From contig JBMZCX010000048.1 in NCBI GenBank assembly GCA_049613795.1, forward strand, positions 1 to 24,154: a stretch of 24,154 nt of DNA. Reading direction: 5' to 3'. The notes beneath the pieces are model-generated. The model saw only the letters and a program-made list of their open reading frames with translations, was not told where the DNA came from and made no database searches. Made by a program: the position numbers and the translations under genes. The DNA comes from Thalassotalea_B sp049613795. Lineage in GTDB: Bacteria; Pseudomonadota; Gammaproteobacteria; Enterobacterales; Alteromonadaceae. Shown here one piece after another: positions 1-7,154 of the stretch. The stretch's first letter is position 1, and each line of letters starts with the position of its first letter.

Positions 1-32
1 TATTGGTATTATTTATTTTGGTTAATGTAATT

Positions 33-54
33 GACGGCCTAAAGGCCGACCTAC
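33..54 (-). repeat. GTAG-type short palindromic repeat (REP-like), copy 1
   Basis: Read on the minus strand this is GTAG followed by GTCGGCC, a TTTA loop and GGCCGTC. The arms pair with one T:T mismatch at the second position. The same architecture (GTAG, 7-nt arm, TTTA, 7-nt arm) recurs at 3338-3359 and 8883-8904 with different stem sequences. It lies just downstream of the nadC stop codon. A GTAG-type tetranucleotide before an imperfect palindrome is the known hallmark of REP elements recognised by TnpA-REP/RAYT transposases; assignment to that class is inference, since no such gene is in the window. Confidence 0.7.
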
Positions 55-98
55 AGTTATAATATTAGTGATTCTAGCACCTGAATTTCTGAAGCCTT

Positions 99-1001
99 TT
101 ACCCTGTAAATCTCATTGATAAGTCGACTGCATTTACATGTTTGGTTAATGCGCCTACCGAAATAAAATCAACACCTGCTTTGGCGTATTGGGTTAACGT
201 GCTTAGTGTCATATTACCTGATACTTCTAATTTTGTTTGCCCTTGCGATATGTCTTGGGTGAGCTTTACCGCCTGCTCAATCATTTCAGGGGTAAAGTTG
301 TCGAGCATGATAATATCGGCTTTTGCATTGAGTGCTTGAGTGAGTTCAGCTATTGACTCTACTTCCACTTCAACGGTTTTATCGCTATGGTTACTGCGCG
401 CTGTGGTAATTGCTTTTTCAATGCCACCACAAGCGGCAATATGGTTTTCTTTAATAAGAAATGCGTCAAATAAACCTATTCTATGGTTAACACCACCACC
501 ACATTTAACGGCATACTTTTGTGCACTGCGTAAACCCGGTATGGTTTTTCGCGTATCGAGTAATTTAGTGCTTGTACCTGCTAAGCAGTTTACATAGCTG
601 TTCGTTATAGTGGCAGTGCCAGAGAGTGACTGCAAAAAGTTCAATGCCGTGCGTTCACCCGTTAGTAATAAACGCGCATTACCAGACAGTTCAAATAATG
701 TGTCGTTAGCGTTTACTTGCTGGCCGTCGGTAACGTGCCATGTAATTTTTGTCGCTTGTTCATCATTTAAGTTATAAGCGTTATCGAGAATTTTAAATAC
801 TTGGTTTACCCATTCAACGCCACACACTACGCAGTTGTCTCTACTAATTACCGTTGCATTAGCTCGGTTATTTTCAGGTATTAATTGTGCGGTAATGTCT
901 TTGGTGTTGTTCAGCTGGCTGAGCGAGTTAATACCTAAGTCTTCAAATAAAGCTGATGTGACTGATTGTGTAATATTGGATAAAAGCGATGGTGAAAGCA
1001 T
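99..1001 (-). CDS. nadC: quinolinate phosphoribosyltransferase (nicotinate-nucleotide pyrophosphorylase)
   Basis: NadC converts quinolinate and PRPP to nicotinate mononucleotide, CO2 and pyrophosphate in cytosolic de novo NAD synthesis. The 300-residue length matches the family (about 297 in E. coli). Family motifs are visible: TGERTALNFLQ around residue 115, the RKTIPGLR segment with the following GGGVNHRIGL loop that binds the acidic substrate and PRPP, the KENHI segment, the EVEVE strand, and the C-terminal ISVGALTKH phosphate-binding end. The ATG (999-1001) abuts the TAA stop of the upstream protease gene (1002-1004), so the two are probably co-transcribed and translationally coupled. nadC lying opposite to ampD is also the arrangement in enterobacteria. 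Confidence 0.96.
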   Translation of the reverse strand: MLSPSLLSNITQSVTSALFEDLGINSLSQLNNTKDITAQLIPENNRANATVISRDNCVVCGVEWVNQVFKILDNAYNLNDEQATKITWHVTDGQQVNANDTLFELSGNARLLLTGERTALNFLQSLSGTATITNSYVNCLAGTSTKLLDTRKTIPGLRSAQKYAVKCGGGVNHRIGLFDAFLIKENHIAACGGIEKAITTARSNHSDKTVEVEVESIAELTQALNAKADIIMLDNFTPEMIEQAVKLTQDISQGQTKLEVSGNMTLSTLTQYAKAGVDFISVGALTKHVNAVDLSMRFTG

Positions 1002-1523
1002 TTAGTTTATTTCTCGTAGTTTAAGCTGTTTACCTGTTTGGCTGAATTCTACTCTTTTTAGTGCGCTCATGCCTAACAGAATTTCATTTGTTTTCATGCC
1101 CGGATTAACATGTGCGTTAACATCATAAAGCGTAATGTTGCCAATGCTGAGGCTGTTAATTTTAGTATAATAAATACGAACCTGCCCATTGGCGGTGTTT
1201 GCAATACCTTGCCCATGAGTAGTTAGGTTAAGCGTGTCGGCTATATGTGCGGGAATAGAGACTTGTGTGGCACCCGTATCAAGTAAAAAAGTTACTGCTA
1301 CCTCATTAATTTTACCCGAGGCCACATAATGTCCTCGTTTATTTTGTTGCAGAATTACCTCTGCTTGGCCTTGGCTATTAAGGTGGTTTTCAGGGTTGGT
1401 GTTAGGGTTTAGTTGTTGTTCAAGTACTGATTGAAAAACAAAAGCAAGTAAACCAAGCGCGGCTATCCATGCAAACCAAATAAAGTATTTACCAAGTGTG
1501 GCGGTAGGGTCAGTATTGCTCAT
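1002..1523 (-). CDS. membrane-anchored retropepsin-like aspartic protease (TIGR02281-type clan AA)
   Basis: This 173-residue protein has one N-terminal membrane helix (about residues 13-32, YFIWFAWIAALGLLAFVF) and then a single retropepsin-like domain. The catalytic triplet DTGA is at residues 82-85 within TFLLDTGATQVSIP. A second glycine-rich segment, ILLGMSALKRVEF, near the C-terminus is the usual ending of this family. One DTG motif per chain implies that the active enzyme is a homodimer, as in retropepsins. The helix places the domain in the periplasm or at the membrane. The biological substrate of the bacterial family is not known to me. It is immediately upstream of, and abutting, nadC, and divergent from ampD across about 100 bp. 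Confidence 0.85.
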   Translation of the reverse strand: MSNTDPTATLGKYFIWFAWIAALGLLAFVFQSVLEQQLNPNTNPENHLNSQGQAEVILQQNKRGHYVASGKINEVAVTFLLDTGATQVSIPAHIADTLNLTTHGQGIANTANGQVRIYYTKINSLSIGNITLYDVNAHVNPGMKTNEILLGMSALKRVEFSQTGKQLKLREIN

Positions 1524-1624
1524 GATCTCAATTTGTCTGCTATAAAAGGCGAATTAACTTACTGTTTGGCTGCTATTGTATTATTATTTTCACTATAAAT
1601 CAGATGAAATAATTATCTTTTGCT

Positions 1625-2188
1625 GTGAATACACCTTTGAAAATAGTTAATGGCTGGCTTGATACCGCTACACACATACCATCACCTCATTATAATGAAC
1701 GACCCGACCATGAATGTATTTCATTATTAGTAGTGCATAATATTTCACTGCCACCAGGGGAATTTGGTGGCGGCTATATCACTGATTTGTTTTTAGGGCA
1801 GCTTGACCCTAATGCCGATCCTTACTTTGAAACAATTGCGCAGTTAAAAGTATCAGCGCATTGCTTAATTCAACGTAATGGCAATGTTATTCAGTATGTG
1901 TCGTTTAATGATCGAGCATGGCATGCAGGTGTCTCTAACTTTAACGGTAAAGCGCAGTGTAATGACTTTTCAATAGGAATTGAGCTAGAAGGTAGTGACG
2001 AAATTCCTTATACTGAAGCACAATATCAACAACTTAGCGAAATAACCTCGGCTATTAAACAGGTTTACTCTCGCGTTGGTAATAATATTGTTGGGCATTG
2101 CGATATTGCCCCTGAGCGAAAAACCGATCCCGGTAAAGCATTTAACTGGAATTACTTTCAATCATTATTGTCTATATCAAAGTCATAG
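1625..2188 (+). CDS. ampD: 1,6-anhydro-N-acetylmuramyl-L-alanine amidase AmpD
   Basis: AmpD is a cytosolic zinc amidase of the amidase_2/PGRP fold that cleaves the peptide from anhydromuropeptides during cell-wall recycling; in species with inducible AmpC it thereby keeps AmpR repressing. The expected zinc ligands are H38 (in VVHN), H158 and D168 (in GHCDIAPERKTDPG), with catalytic K166 between them. Length 187 matches the family (about 183). The start is GTG at 1625 because no in-frame ATG precedes the conserved N-terminus; the Shine-Dalgarno is very weak, so translation may be modest. ampE follows 33 bp downstream, the usual ampDE arrangement. No ampC or ampR is in the window, so the role here is probably recycling. 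Confidence 0.95.
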   Translation: MNTPLKIVNGWLDTATHIPSPHYNERPDHECISLLVVHNISLPPGEFGGGYITDLFLGQLDPNADPYFETIAQLKVSAHCLIQRNGNVIQYVSFNDRAWHAGVSNFNGKAQCNDFSIGIELEGSDEIPYTEAQYQQLSEITSAIKQVYSRVGNNIVGHCDIAPERKTDPGKAFNWNYFQSLLSISKS

Positions 2189-2221
2189 GCTTAAATAATT
2201 AATGCCTAAATAGGAAGAAAC

Positions 2222-3190
2222 ATGAGTTTAATTAGCTTATTAATTGCATTGGCCGCTGAACGTTATTTGTCATCGTCTGTTTGGCAGTTTAACTATTATT
2301 ATCAAGGTTATTTAAATCTATTTAATCGCTTTAATACTGCTCAGTCGGTAACAAATGAAAGCGACAAAGACAGCGCGGGTATCGATAAAAACTCTCCTTT
2401 AGCTAACGCGGCCTTTATCGCATTGCCTGTTATTGCCTGTTATTTATTTTTAGGGCTATTGGGCGACGGTTTCTTTTATTTAATTGCATCCACTTTAGTG
2501 CTAATTGTATGTTTTGGTTGTGTGAAAACTCGTAATTGTTATAAGCAATACCTGCTTGCTGCTTTTAGGGGGGAATCGACGACCTGTGAGTTGCATCATT
2601 TACAATTATTACAAGACAAGAACCTTGCAGGTATGGGCTTTGGGCAAAGCTTAGTGTGGCTAAATTATCGCTATTTTATTGCCATTATGGTGTTTTTTGT
2701 ACTATTTGGCGCGCCAGGTGCATTGGCTTATCGGTTATTAGTTAAGTTAAACGAGGGTAATCGTGTACCGTTTGAGCAAGCGTTAGGAACCGAATGTGAA
2801 GAAGCGCACAGCGCTGCTAATGAAAGTGTTGAAAACGAAGACGTGAAAGACGCTGAATGTAGTAATGAACAACCTGCAGAAAATATTAATGCTCTGAGTC
2901 AGCAACTATTGTTTTGGTTTGACTGGCTGCCAGTACGGTTTGTGTCATTAGGTTATATGTTGGTGGGGCACTTCTCCAAAGCGATGCCTACATGGCTTGA
3001 AAACTTTTTTGATCTTGAAAAATCACCTCATACGCTATTAATTGATGTGGCGCAAAAGTCTGAAGACTTTATGATAGATGAAAACGACTGTACGGCTGAG
3101 CCTTGTTTATTAGTACGCCTAGCTAAACGTACTCTACTGTTATGCTTAGTGGTAATTTCTGTACTAATATTAACGGGCGTATTGAGTTAA
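2222..3190 (+). CDS. ampE: AmpE inner-membrane protein
   Basis: AmpE is a polytopic inner-membrane protein paired with ampD in many gammaproteobacteria; it has been proposed to take part in sensing beta-lactams or cell-wall state, but its biochemical role is unsettled. The start MSLISLLIALAAERY and the SLVWLNYRYF and GAPGALAYRLL motifs are typical of the family. Hydrophobic segments lie near residues 60-95, 148-172 and at the C-terminus (LLLCLVVISVLILTGVL). The protein is 322 residues, longer than the usual roughly 285. The extra length comes from an acidic, low-complexity stretch around residues 190-225 just after the central hydrophobic segment. A clear AGGAAG ribosome site precedes the ATG. 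It probably forms an operon with ampD. Confidence 0.9.
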   Translation: MSLISLLIALAAERYLSSSVWQFNYYYQGYLNLFNRFNTAQSVTNESDKDSAGIDKNSPLANAAFIALPVIACYLFLGLLGDGFFYLIASTLVLIVCFGCVKTRNCYKQYLLAAFRGESTTCELHHLQLLQDKNLAGMGFGQSLVWLNYRYFIAIMVFFVLFGAPGALAYRLLVKLNEGNRVPFEQALGTECEEAHSAANESVENEDVKDAECSNEQPAENINALSQQLLFWFDWLPVRFVSLGYMLVGHFSKAMPTWLENFFDLEKSPHTLLIDVAQKSEDFMIDENDCTAEPCLLVRLAKRTLLLCLVVISVLILTGVLS

Positions 3191-3271
3191 GCTTTACTTT
3201 CAATTGGCTTTTCTATCCATTGCCATGCTTATTTATTGGCCTGAACAAAAAAGTCAACCAACAAATTTGTA

Positions 3272-3359
3272 CGCCAGCCTACAGCAAACAAACCGACAAT
3301 AAACATTAATAATCAAAATTGAACATCAGCCTACCTTGTAGGTTGGTGTTTACGCCAAC
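3272..3359 (+). repeat. GTAG-type palindromic repeat cluster (one full copy plus two inverted half-copies)
   Basis: The full copy is on the plus strand at 3338-3359: GTAG, GTTGGTG, TTTA, CGCCAAC, which pairs over 7 bp with one T-G wobble. Two minus-strand half elements precede it, with their CTAC ends at 3279-3282 and 3331-3334. The arm 3322-3334 pairs with 3338-3350 over 13 bp (two wobbles) around a 3-nt loop, so an alternative longer hairpin is possible. The half element at 3272-3282 is also complementary to 3338-3348 with two wobbles. It lies in the 392-bp gap between ampE and pdhR. The rest of that gap upstream of the pdhR promoter shows nothing recognisable. Confidence 0.6.
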
Positions 3360-3486
3360 AAGCTCAAATTTTTGTATTCATTGTTATCTTATCAGGTCTT
3401 ACCTCTTAGTTTTTGTTGAAAAAACAGTCAAATGTTCTAGGTTTTATTTACATTATTCTTTTATTTTGTTATTTTTACGTCAGATT

Positions 3487-3502
3487 TATAATGGTAATAC
3501 CA
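3487..3502 (+). promoter_or_regulatory. pdhR promoter -10 hexamer overlapped by a PdhR-type operator
   Basis: TATAAT (3487-3492) is a perfect -10 hexamer. It overlaps by one base the symmetric element TGGTAATACCA (3492-3502), which fits the E. coli PdhR core TGGT-N3-ACCA. A repressor bound here would cover the -10/start region about 80 bp upstream of the pdhR start codon, consistent with the known autoregulation of pdhR-aceEF by pyruvate-responsive PdhR. No good -35 was found for this -10. A second possible promoter lies downstream (TTAACG 3511-3516, TATTAA 3534-3539, 17-bp spacer). The operator call rests on motif match and location only. Confidence 0.65.
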
Positions 3503-3582
3503 ATTTACCTTTAACGTTTTTTAATGTTTTAAGTATTAAAATAACGCTAATTATTTGAATTATAATTGAATTGTAAGGTTTT

Positions 3583-4353
3583 ATGACTTTAGCGAATATT
3601 AAGCAGCCGGTAAAACAAGCAAAGCTTTCAGATGTGATTTTATCGCAGCTAGAGTCGATGATTTTAGAAGGCAGCTTAGTTGCAGGACAAAAATTACCGC
3701 CAGAACGCGAATTAGCGGTTCAATTTAATGTATCACGCCCATCTTTACGTGAGGCGATTCAAAAGTTAGAAGTTAAAGGTTTAGTTAACCGTCGCCAAGG
3801 TGGTGGTACCTTTGTTAGTGAGAATATCTTAGCGGGCTTTTCTGATCCGCTGTTCAATTTAATGTCAAAAAGTAATGAATCGCAGTTTGATCTATTAGAA
3901 TTTCGCCACGGCATAGAAGGTATGTCAGCTTATTATGCGGCAATGCGTGGTACACAAGCTGATTTTGATGAAATTCAACTCAAGCATGACGCAATAGGCC
4001 AAGCACAGCTAGACAATAACTATCGTGAAGAGGCCATAGCCGTTTGTGACTTTTATTTAGCTATTTGTGGTGCCTCGCATAACGCGGTGATTTTGCATTT
4101 AGCGCGCAGTATGTCGGCGTTATTAATTGACAATATAGAACAGAACTTAACAATTTTAGCGCAACGACCTGATATTTTTGCGCAAATAGCGGATTACCGC
4201 ACACGGTTAATGAACGCTATTTTAAGCGGTCAGCCACAAAAAGCGTGGGGAGCAAGCCATCGCCACCTCGCCTTTATTGAAGAAGTTTTGCTTAAGCTGA
4301 CGCAAGAGCAAAGTCGAATGCAGCGTTCAATGCGCCGTATGCAAAAAATTTAA
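3583..4353 (+). CDS. pdhR: pyruvate dehydrogenase complex repressor PdhR (GntR family, FadR subfamily)
   Basis: This 256-residue transcription regulator has an N-terminal GntR winged helix (about residues 15-80), including the diagnostic PPERELAVQFNVSRPSLREA recognition segment and the GGGTFV wing. It is followed by an all-helical FCD-type effector domain (about 95-235) with the LLEFRHGIEG start typical of PdhR. In E. coli the protein represses pdhR-aceEF-lpd and releases DNA when it binds pyruvate. Its position directly upstream of aceE and a matching operator upstream of its own gene support PdhR over other GntR regulators such as LldR or GlcC. The ATG at 3583 has a TAAGG ribosome site. Confidence 0.93.
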   Translation: MTLANIKQPVKQAKLSDVILSQLESMILEGSLVAGQKLPPERELAVQFNVSRPSLREAIQKLEVKGLVNRRQGGGTFVSENILAGFSDPLFNLMSKSNESQFDLLEFRHGIEGMSAYYAAMRGTQADFDEIQLKHDAIGQAQLDNNYREEAIAVCDFYLAICGASHNAVILHLARSMSALLIDNIEQNLTILAQRPDIFAQIADYRTRLMNAILSGQPQKAWGASHRHLAFIEEVLLKLTQEQSRMQRSMRRMQKI

Positions 4354-4377
4354 CGAAAAGTAATACGAATAATTAGG

Positions 4378-4404
4378 ATTGATAGGCTGTGTTTTACTAT
4401 CAAT
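4378..4404. other. perfect 8-bp inverted repeat in the pdhR-aceE gap
   Basis: ATTGATAG (4378-4385) and CTATCAAT (4397-4404) are exact reverse complements around an 11-nt loop. They are centred in the 103-bp gap between pdhR and aceE. No U-tract follows, so this is not a canonical intrinsic terminator. It could be an RNA processing or stabilising hairpin that sets the ratio of repressor to enzyme mRNA, or a protein-binding dyad. Function unknown. Confidence 0.35.
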
Positions 4405-4456
4405 TATTTAACCTTAATAATTTTATAACTAAAGATATGGAGACTAAGTAAACATT

Positions 4457-7135
4457 ATGTCTGAGCTCCCAAGTATTGATATTGATTCATTAGAAACCCA
4501 AGAGTGGTTAGAGTCGATGGAAGCTGTTTTGGAAAACGAAGGTCCAGAACGCGCACATTATTTATTAGAAAAGTTAATTGATCATGCTCGTCGTAGCGGT
4601 ACTCATTTACCTTTTGATGCAACCACTGCTTATGTAAATACTATACCTCCAGGGCAAGAACCTCATATGCCTGGCGACCAAACTATTGAAGCGCGTATTC
4701 GTGCGGCAATTCGTTGGAATGCCTTGGTGTTGGTACTACGTGCATCTAAAAAAGATTTAGAACTTGGTGGCCATATCGGTTCGTTTGCTTCGTCTGCAAT
4801 GCTTTACGATGTGGGTTTTAATCATTTCTTTAAAGCGGCATCTCCACAAGATGGTGGAGACTTTATTTTTGCTCAGGGACATATTTCTCCAGGTATTTAT
4901 GCGCGTTCATTTTTAGAAGGGCGTTTAACTGAAGAGCAAATGAATAACTTCCGCCAAGAAGTTGATGGTAAAGGGTTATCTTCATACCCACATCCGCATT
5001 TAATGCAAGATTTTTGGCAGTTCCCAACGGTTTCTATGGGCTTAGGTCCATTACAGGCAATTTATACTGCACGTTTCTTAAAGTACTTAACTGACCGTGG
5101 TATTAAAGATTGTTCAGGCCAACGCGTTTATGCCTTTCTTGGTGACGGCGAAACAGATGAGCCAGAATCATTAGGTGCTATTGGTTTAGCCGCGCGTGAA
5201 GGTTTAGACAACTTAACCTTTATTATTAACTGTAACTTACAGCGCCTAGATGGTCCTGTACGTGGTAACGGTAAAATTATTCAAGAACTTGAAGGAACAT
5301 TCCGTGGCGCAGGCTGGGAAGTGACTAAAGTGATTTGGGGTAGCTACTGGGATGCATTACTCGCTCGTGATACTTCAGGTAAGTTACTACAGTTAATGAA
5401 TGAAACTGTTGATGGCGAATACCAAAACTGTAAAGCGAAAGGTGGTAAGTACACCCGCGAAAACTTCTTTAATAAGTACCCAGAAACCGCTGAAATGGTG
5501 GCTAATATGTCTGATGAAGACATTTGGCGTTTAAACCGTGGCGGTCATGATCCTGTAAAAGTTTATGCGGCTTACGATAAAGCGCTTAAAACTAAAGGGC
5601 GTCCTACGGTAATTTTAGCTAAAACGGTTAAAGGTTATGGTTTAGGCGCTGCTGGCGAAGGTCTTAATATTGCGCATAACGTGAAAAAAATGGATGTTGA
5701 TTCAATTAAATATTTCCGTGATCGTTTTAATATGCCAATTAGCGATGACAAAATTGAAGAACTACCATTTTATCAATTTCCAGAAGACAGTGCTGAATAC
5801 AAATATATGAAAGCACGTCGCGAAGCGTTAGGCGGTTCTTTACCTGCACGTCGCGAACAGGCTGAAGAAAGCTTAGAAATTCCGCCGTTAAAAACATTTG
5901 ACGCGATATTAAAAGGTTCAGGTGATCGTGAAGTTTCGTCAACCATGACCTTTGTGCGTGTACTTAATAGTTTATTAAAAGATAAAAAAATTGGTAAACG
6001 TGTTGTGCCAATTATCCCTGATGAAGCACGTACTTTTGGTATGGAAGGTTTATTCCGCCAAGTCGGTATTTACGCTAACGAAGGACAAAAATACATTCCA
6101 CAAGATGCTGACCAAGTAGCTTATTATCGTGAAGATAAAAAAGGCCAAGTATTACAAGAAGGTATTAACGAGCTAGGCGCTATGGCGTCATGGGTTGCTT
6201 CTGGTACGTCTTACTCAACCTGTAATGCGACCACTATTCCATTTTATATTTACTATTCAATGTTTGGTTTCCAACGTGTTGGTGACTTAGCATGGGCAGC
6301 GGGCGATAGCCAAGCGCGTGGCTTCTTGTTAGGTGCAACGGCAGGTAGAACAACGCTTAATGGTGAAGGTTTACAACACCAAGATGGTCATTCACATGTA
6401 CAAGCAGGATTAATTCCTAATTGTGTGACTTACGACCCGACTTACGGCTACGAAGTTGCGGTTATCGTACGTGACGGTTTACGCCGTATGTATGAAAATA
6501 ACGAAAACATTTTCTACTACTTAACCTTAATGAATGAAAACTATCAGCATCCTGCAATGCCAGAAGATAAAGACGTTGCTGATCAAATTATTAAAGGTAT
6601 TTACAAACTAGAAAATGTTGCTGCGAAGAAAAAAGCCGTGGCGAACGTACAATTGTTAGGTTCGGGTACTATTTTATTACAAGTACGCGAAGCGGCACAA
6701 ATTCTAGCCAACGACTATAACGTTTCTAGTGATGTTTACTCAGTAACTTCGTTTAACGAATTAGCACGTGAAGGCCAAGAAATAACGCGTCAAAACATGT
6801 TAAACCCTGAAGCAGAGCAAAAAACACCGTATGTTGGTCAAATTATTACTAACGAAAACGGTCCTGCAATAGCGGCAACTGACTACATTAAATCGTACTC
6901 AGACCAAATTCGTGCTTTTATTAACACTGATTACCGTTGTTTAGGTACTGATGGTTTTGGCCGAAGTGATAGCCGTGCAAATTTACGCCGTCACTTTGAA
7001 GTGAATGCGGCTTATGTTGTGGTTGCGTCGTTGTTTGAATTAGCTAATCGCGGTGAAATTGAGCGTAGTGTTGTTACTGAAGCGATTAAACGCTTTGATA
7101 TTGACACTGACAAGCTTAATCCACTTTACGCTTAA
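4457..7135 (+). CDS. aceE: pyruvate dehydrogenase E1 component (homodimeric type)
   Basis: AceE decarboxylates pyruvate with thiamine diphosphate and transfers the acetyl group to lipoyl-E2. The 892 residues match the homodimeric gammaproteobacterial E1 (887 in E. coli), not the alpha/beta type. Visible landmarks are GGHIGSFASSAMLYDVGFNHFF (about 102-123, given here as two parts: GGHIGSFASS and the following AMLYDVGFNHFF), the ThDP/Mg site GDGETDEPES followed by NCNLQRLDGPV (about 229-267), the HNVKKMD loop near residue 408, and HQDGHSH in the transketolase-like second half. The catalytic His-rich segments are intact. An ATG with GGAG upstream gives the start. It is followed after 19 bp by aceF with a strong AAGGAG site, so the two are co-transcribed under PdhR control. 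Confidence 0.97.
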   Translation: MSELPSIDIDSLETQEWLESMEAVLENEGPERAHYLLEKLIDHARRSGTHLPFDATTAYVNTIPPGQEPHMPGDQTIEARIRAAIRWNALVLVLRASKKDLELGGHIGSFASSAMLYDVGFNHFFKAASPQDGGDFIFAQGHISPGIYARSFLEGRLTEEQMNNFRQEVDGKGLSSYPHPHLMQDFWQFPTVSMGLGPLQAIYTARFLKYLTDRGIKDCSGQRVYAFLGDGETDEPESLGAIGLAAREGLDNLTFIINCNLQRLDGPVRGNGKIIQELEGTFRGAGWEVTKVIWGSYWDALLARDTSGKLLQLMNETVDGEYQNCKAKGGKYTRENFFNKYPETAEMVANMSDEDIWRLNRGGHDPVKVYAAYDKALKTKGRPTVILAKTVKGYGLGAAGEGLNIAHNVKKMDVDSIKYFRDRFNMPISDDKIEELPFYQFPEDSAEYKYMKARREALGGSLPARREQAEESLEIPPLKTFDAILKGSGDREVSSTMTFVRVLNSLLKDKKIGKRVVPIIPDEARTFGMEGLFRQVGIYANEGQKYIPQDADQVAYYREDKKGQVLQEGINELGAMASWVASGTSYSTCNATTIPFYIYYSMFGFQRVGDLAWAAGDSQARGFLLGATAGRTTLNGEGLQHQDGHSHVQAGLIPNCVTYDPTYGYEVAVIVRDGLRRMYENNENIFYYLTLMNENYQHPAMPEDKDVADQIIKGIYKLENVAAKKKAVANVQLLGSGTILLQVREAAQILANDYNVSSDVYSVTSFNELAREGQEITRQNMLNPEAEQKTPYVGQIITNENGPAIAATDYIKSYSDQIRAFINTDYRCLGTDGFGRSDSRANLRRHFEVNAAYVVVASLFELANRGEIERSVVTEAIKRFDIDTDKLNPLYA

Positions 7136-7154
7136 TTAAGAAGGAGAATTTATT

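Noticed and set aside
33..54. Intrinsic terminator for nadC
   Set aside because: The hairpin lies after nadC but lacks a U-tract on the minus strand and matches the dispersed GTAG repeat family better.
3319..3558. 79-residue open frame upstream of pdhR
   Set aside because: It spans the palindromic repeat and the pdhR promoter/operator, has Cys/Phe/Tyr/Leu-rich AT-driven composition, and lacks a ribosome site.
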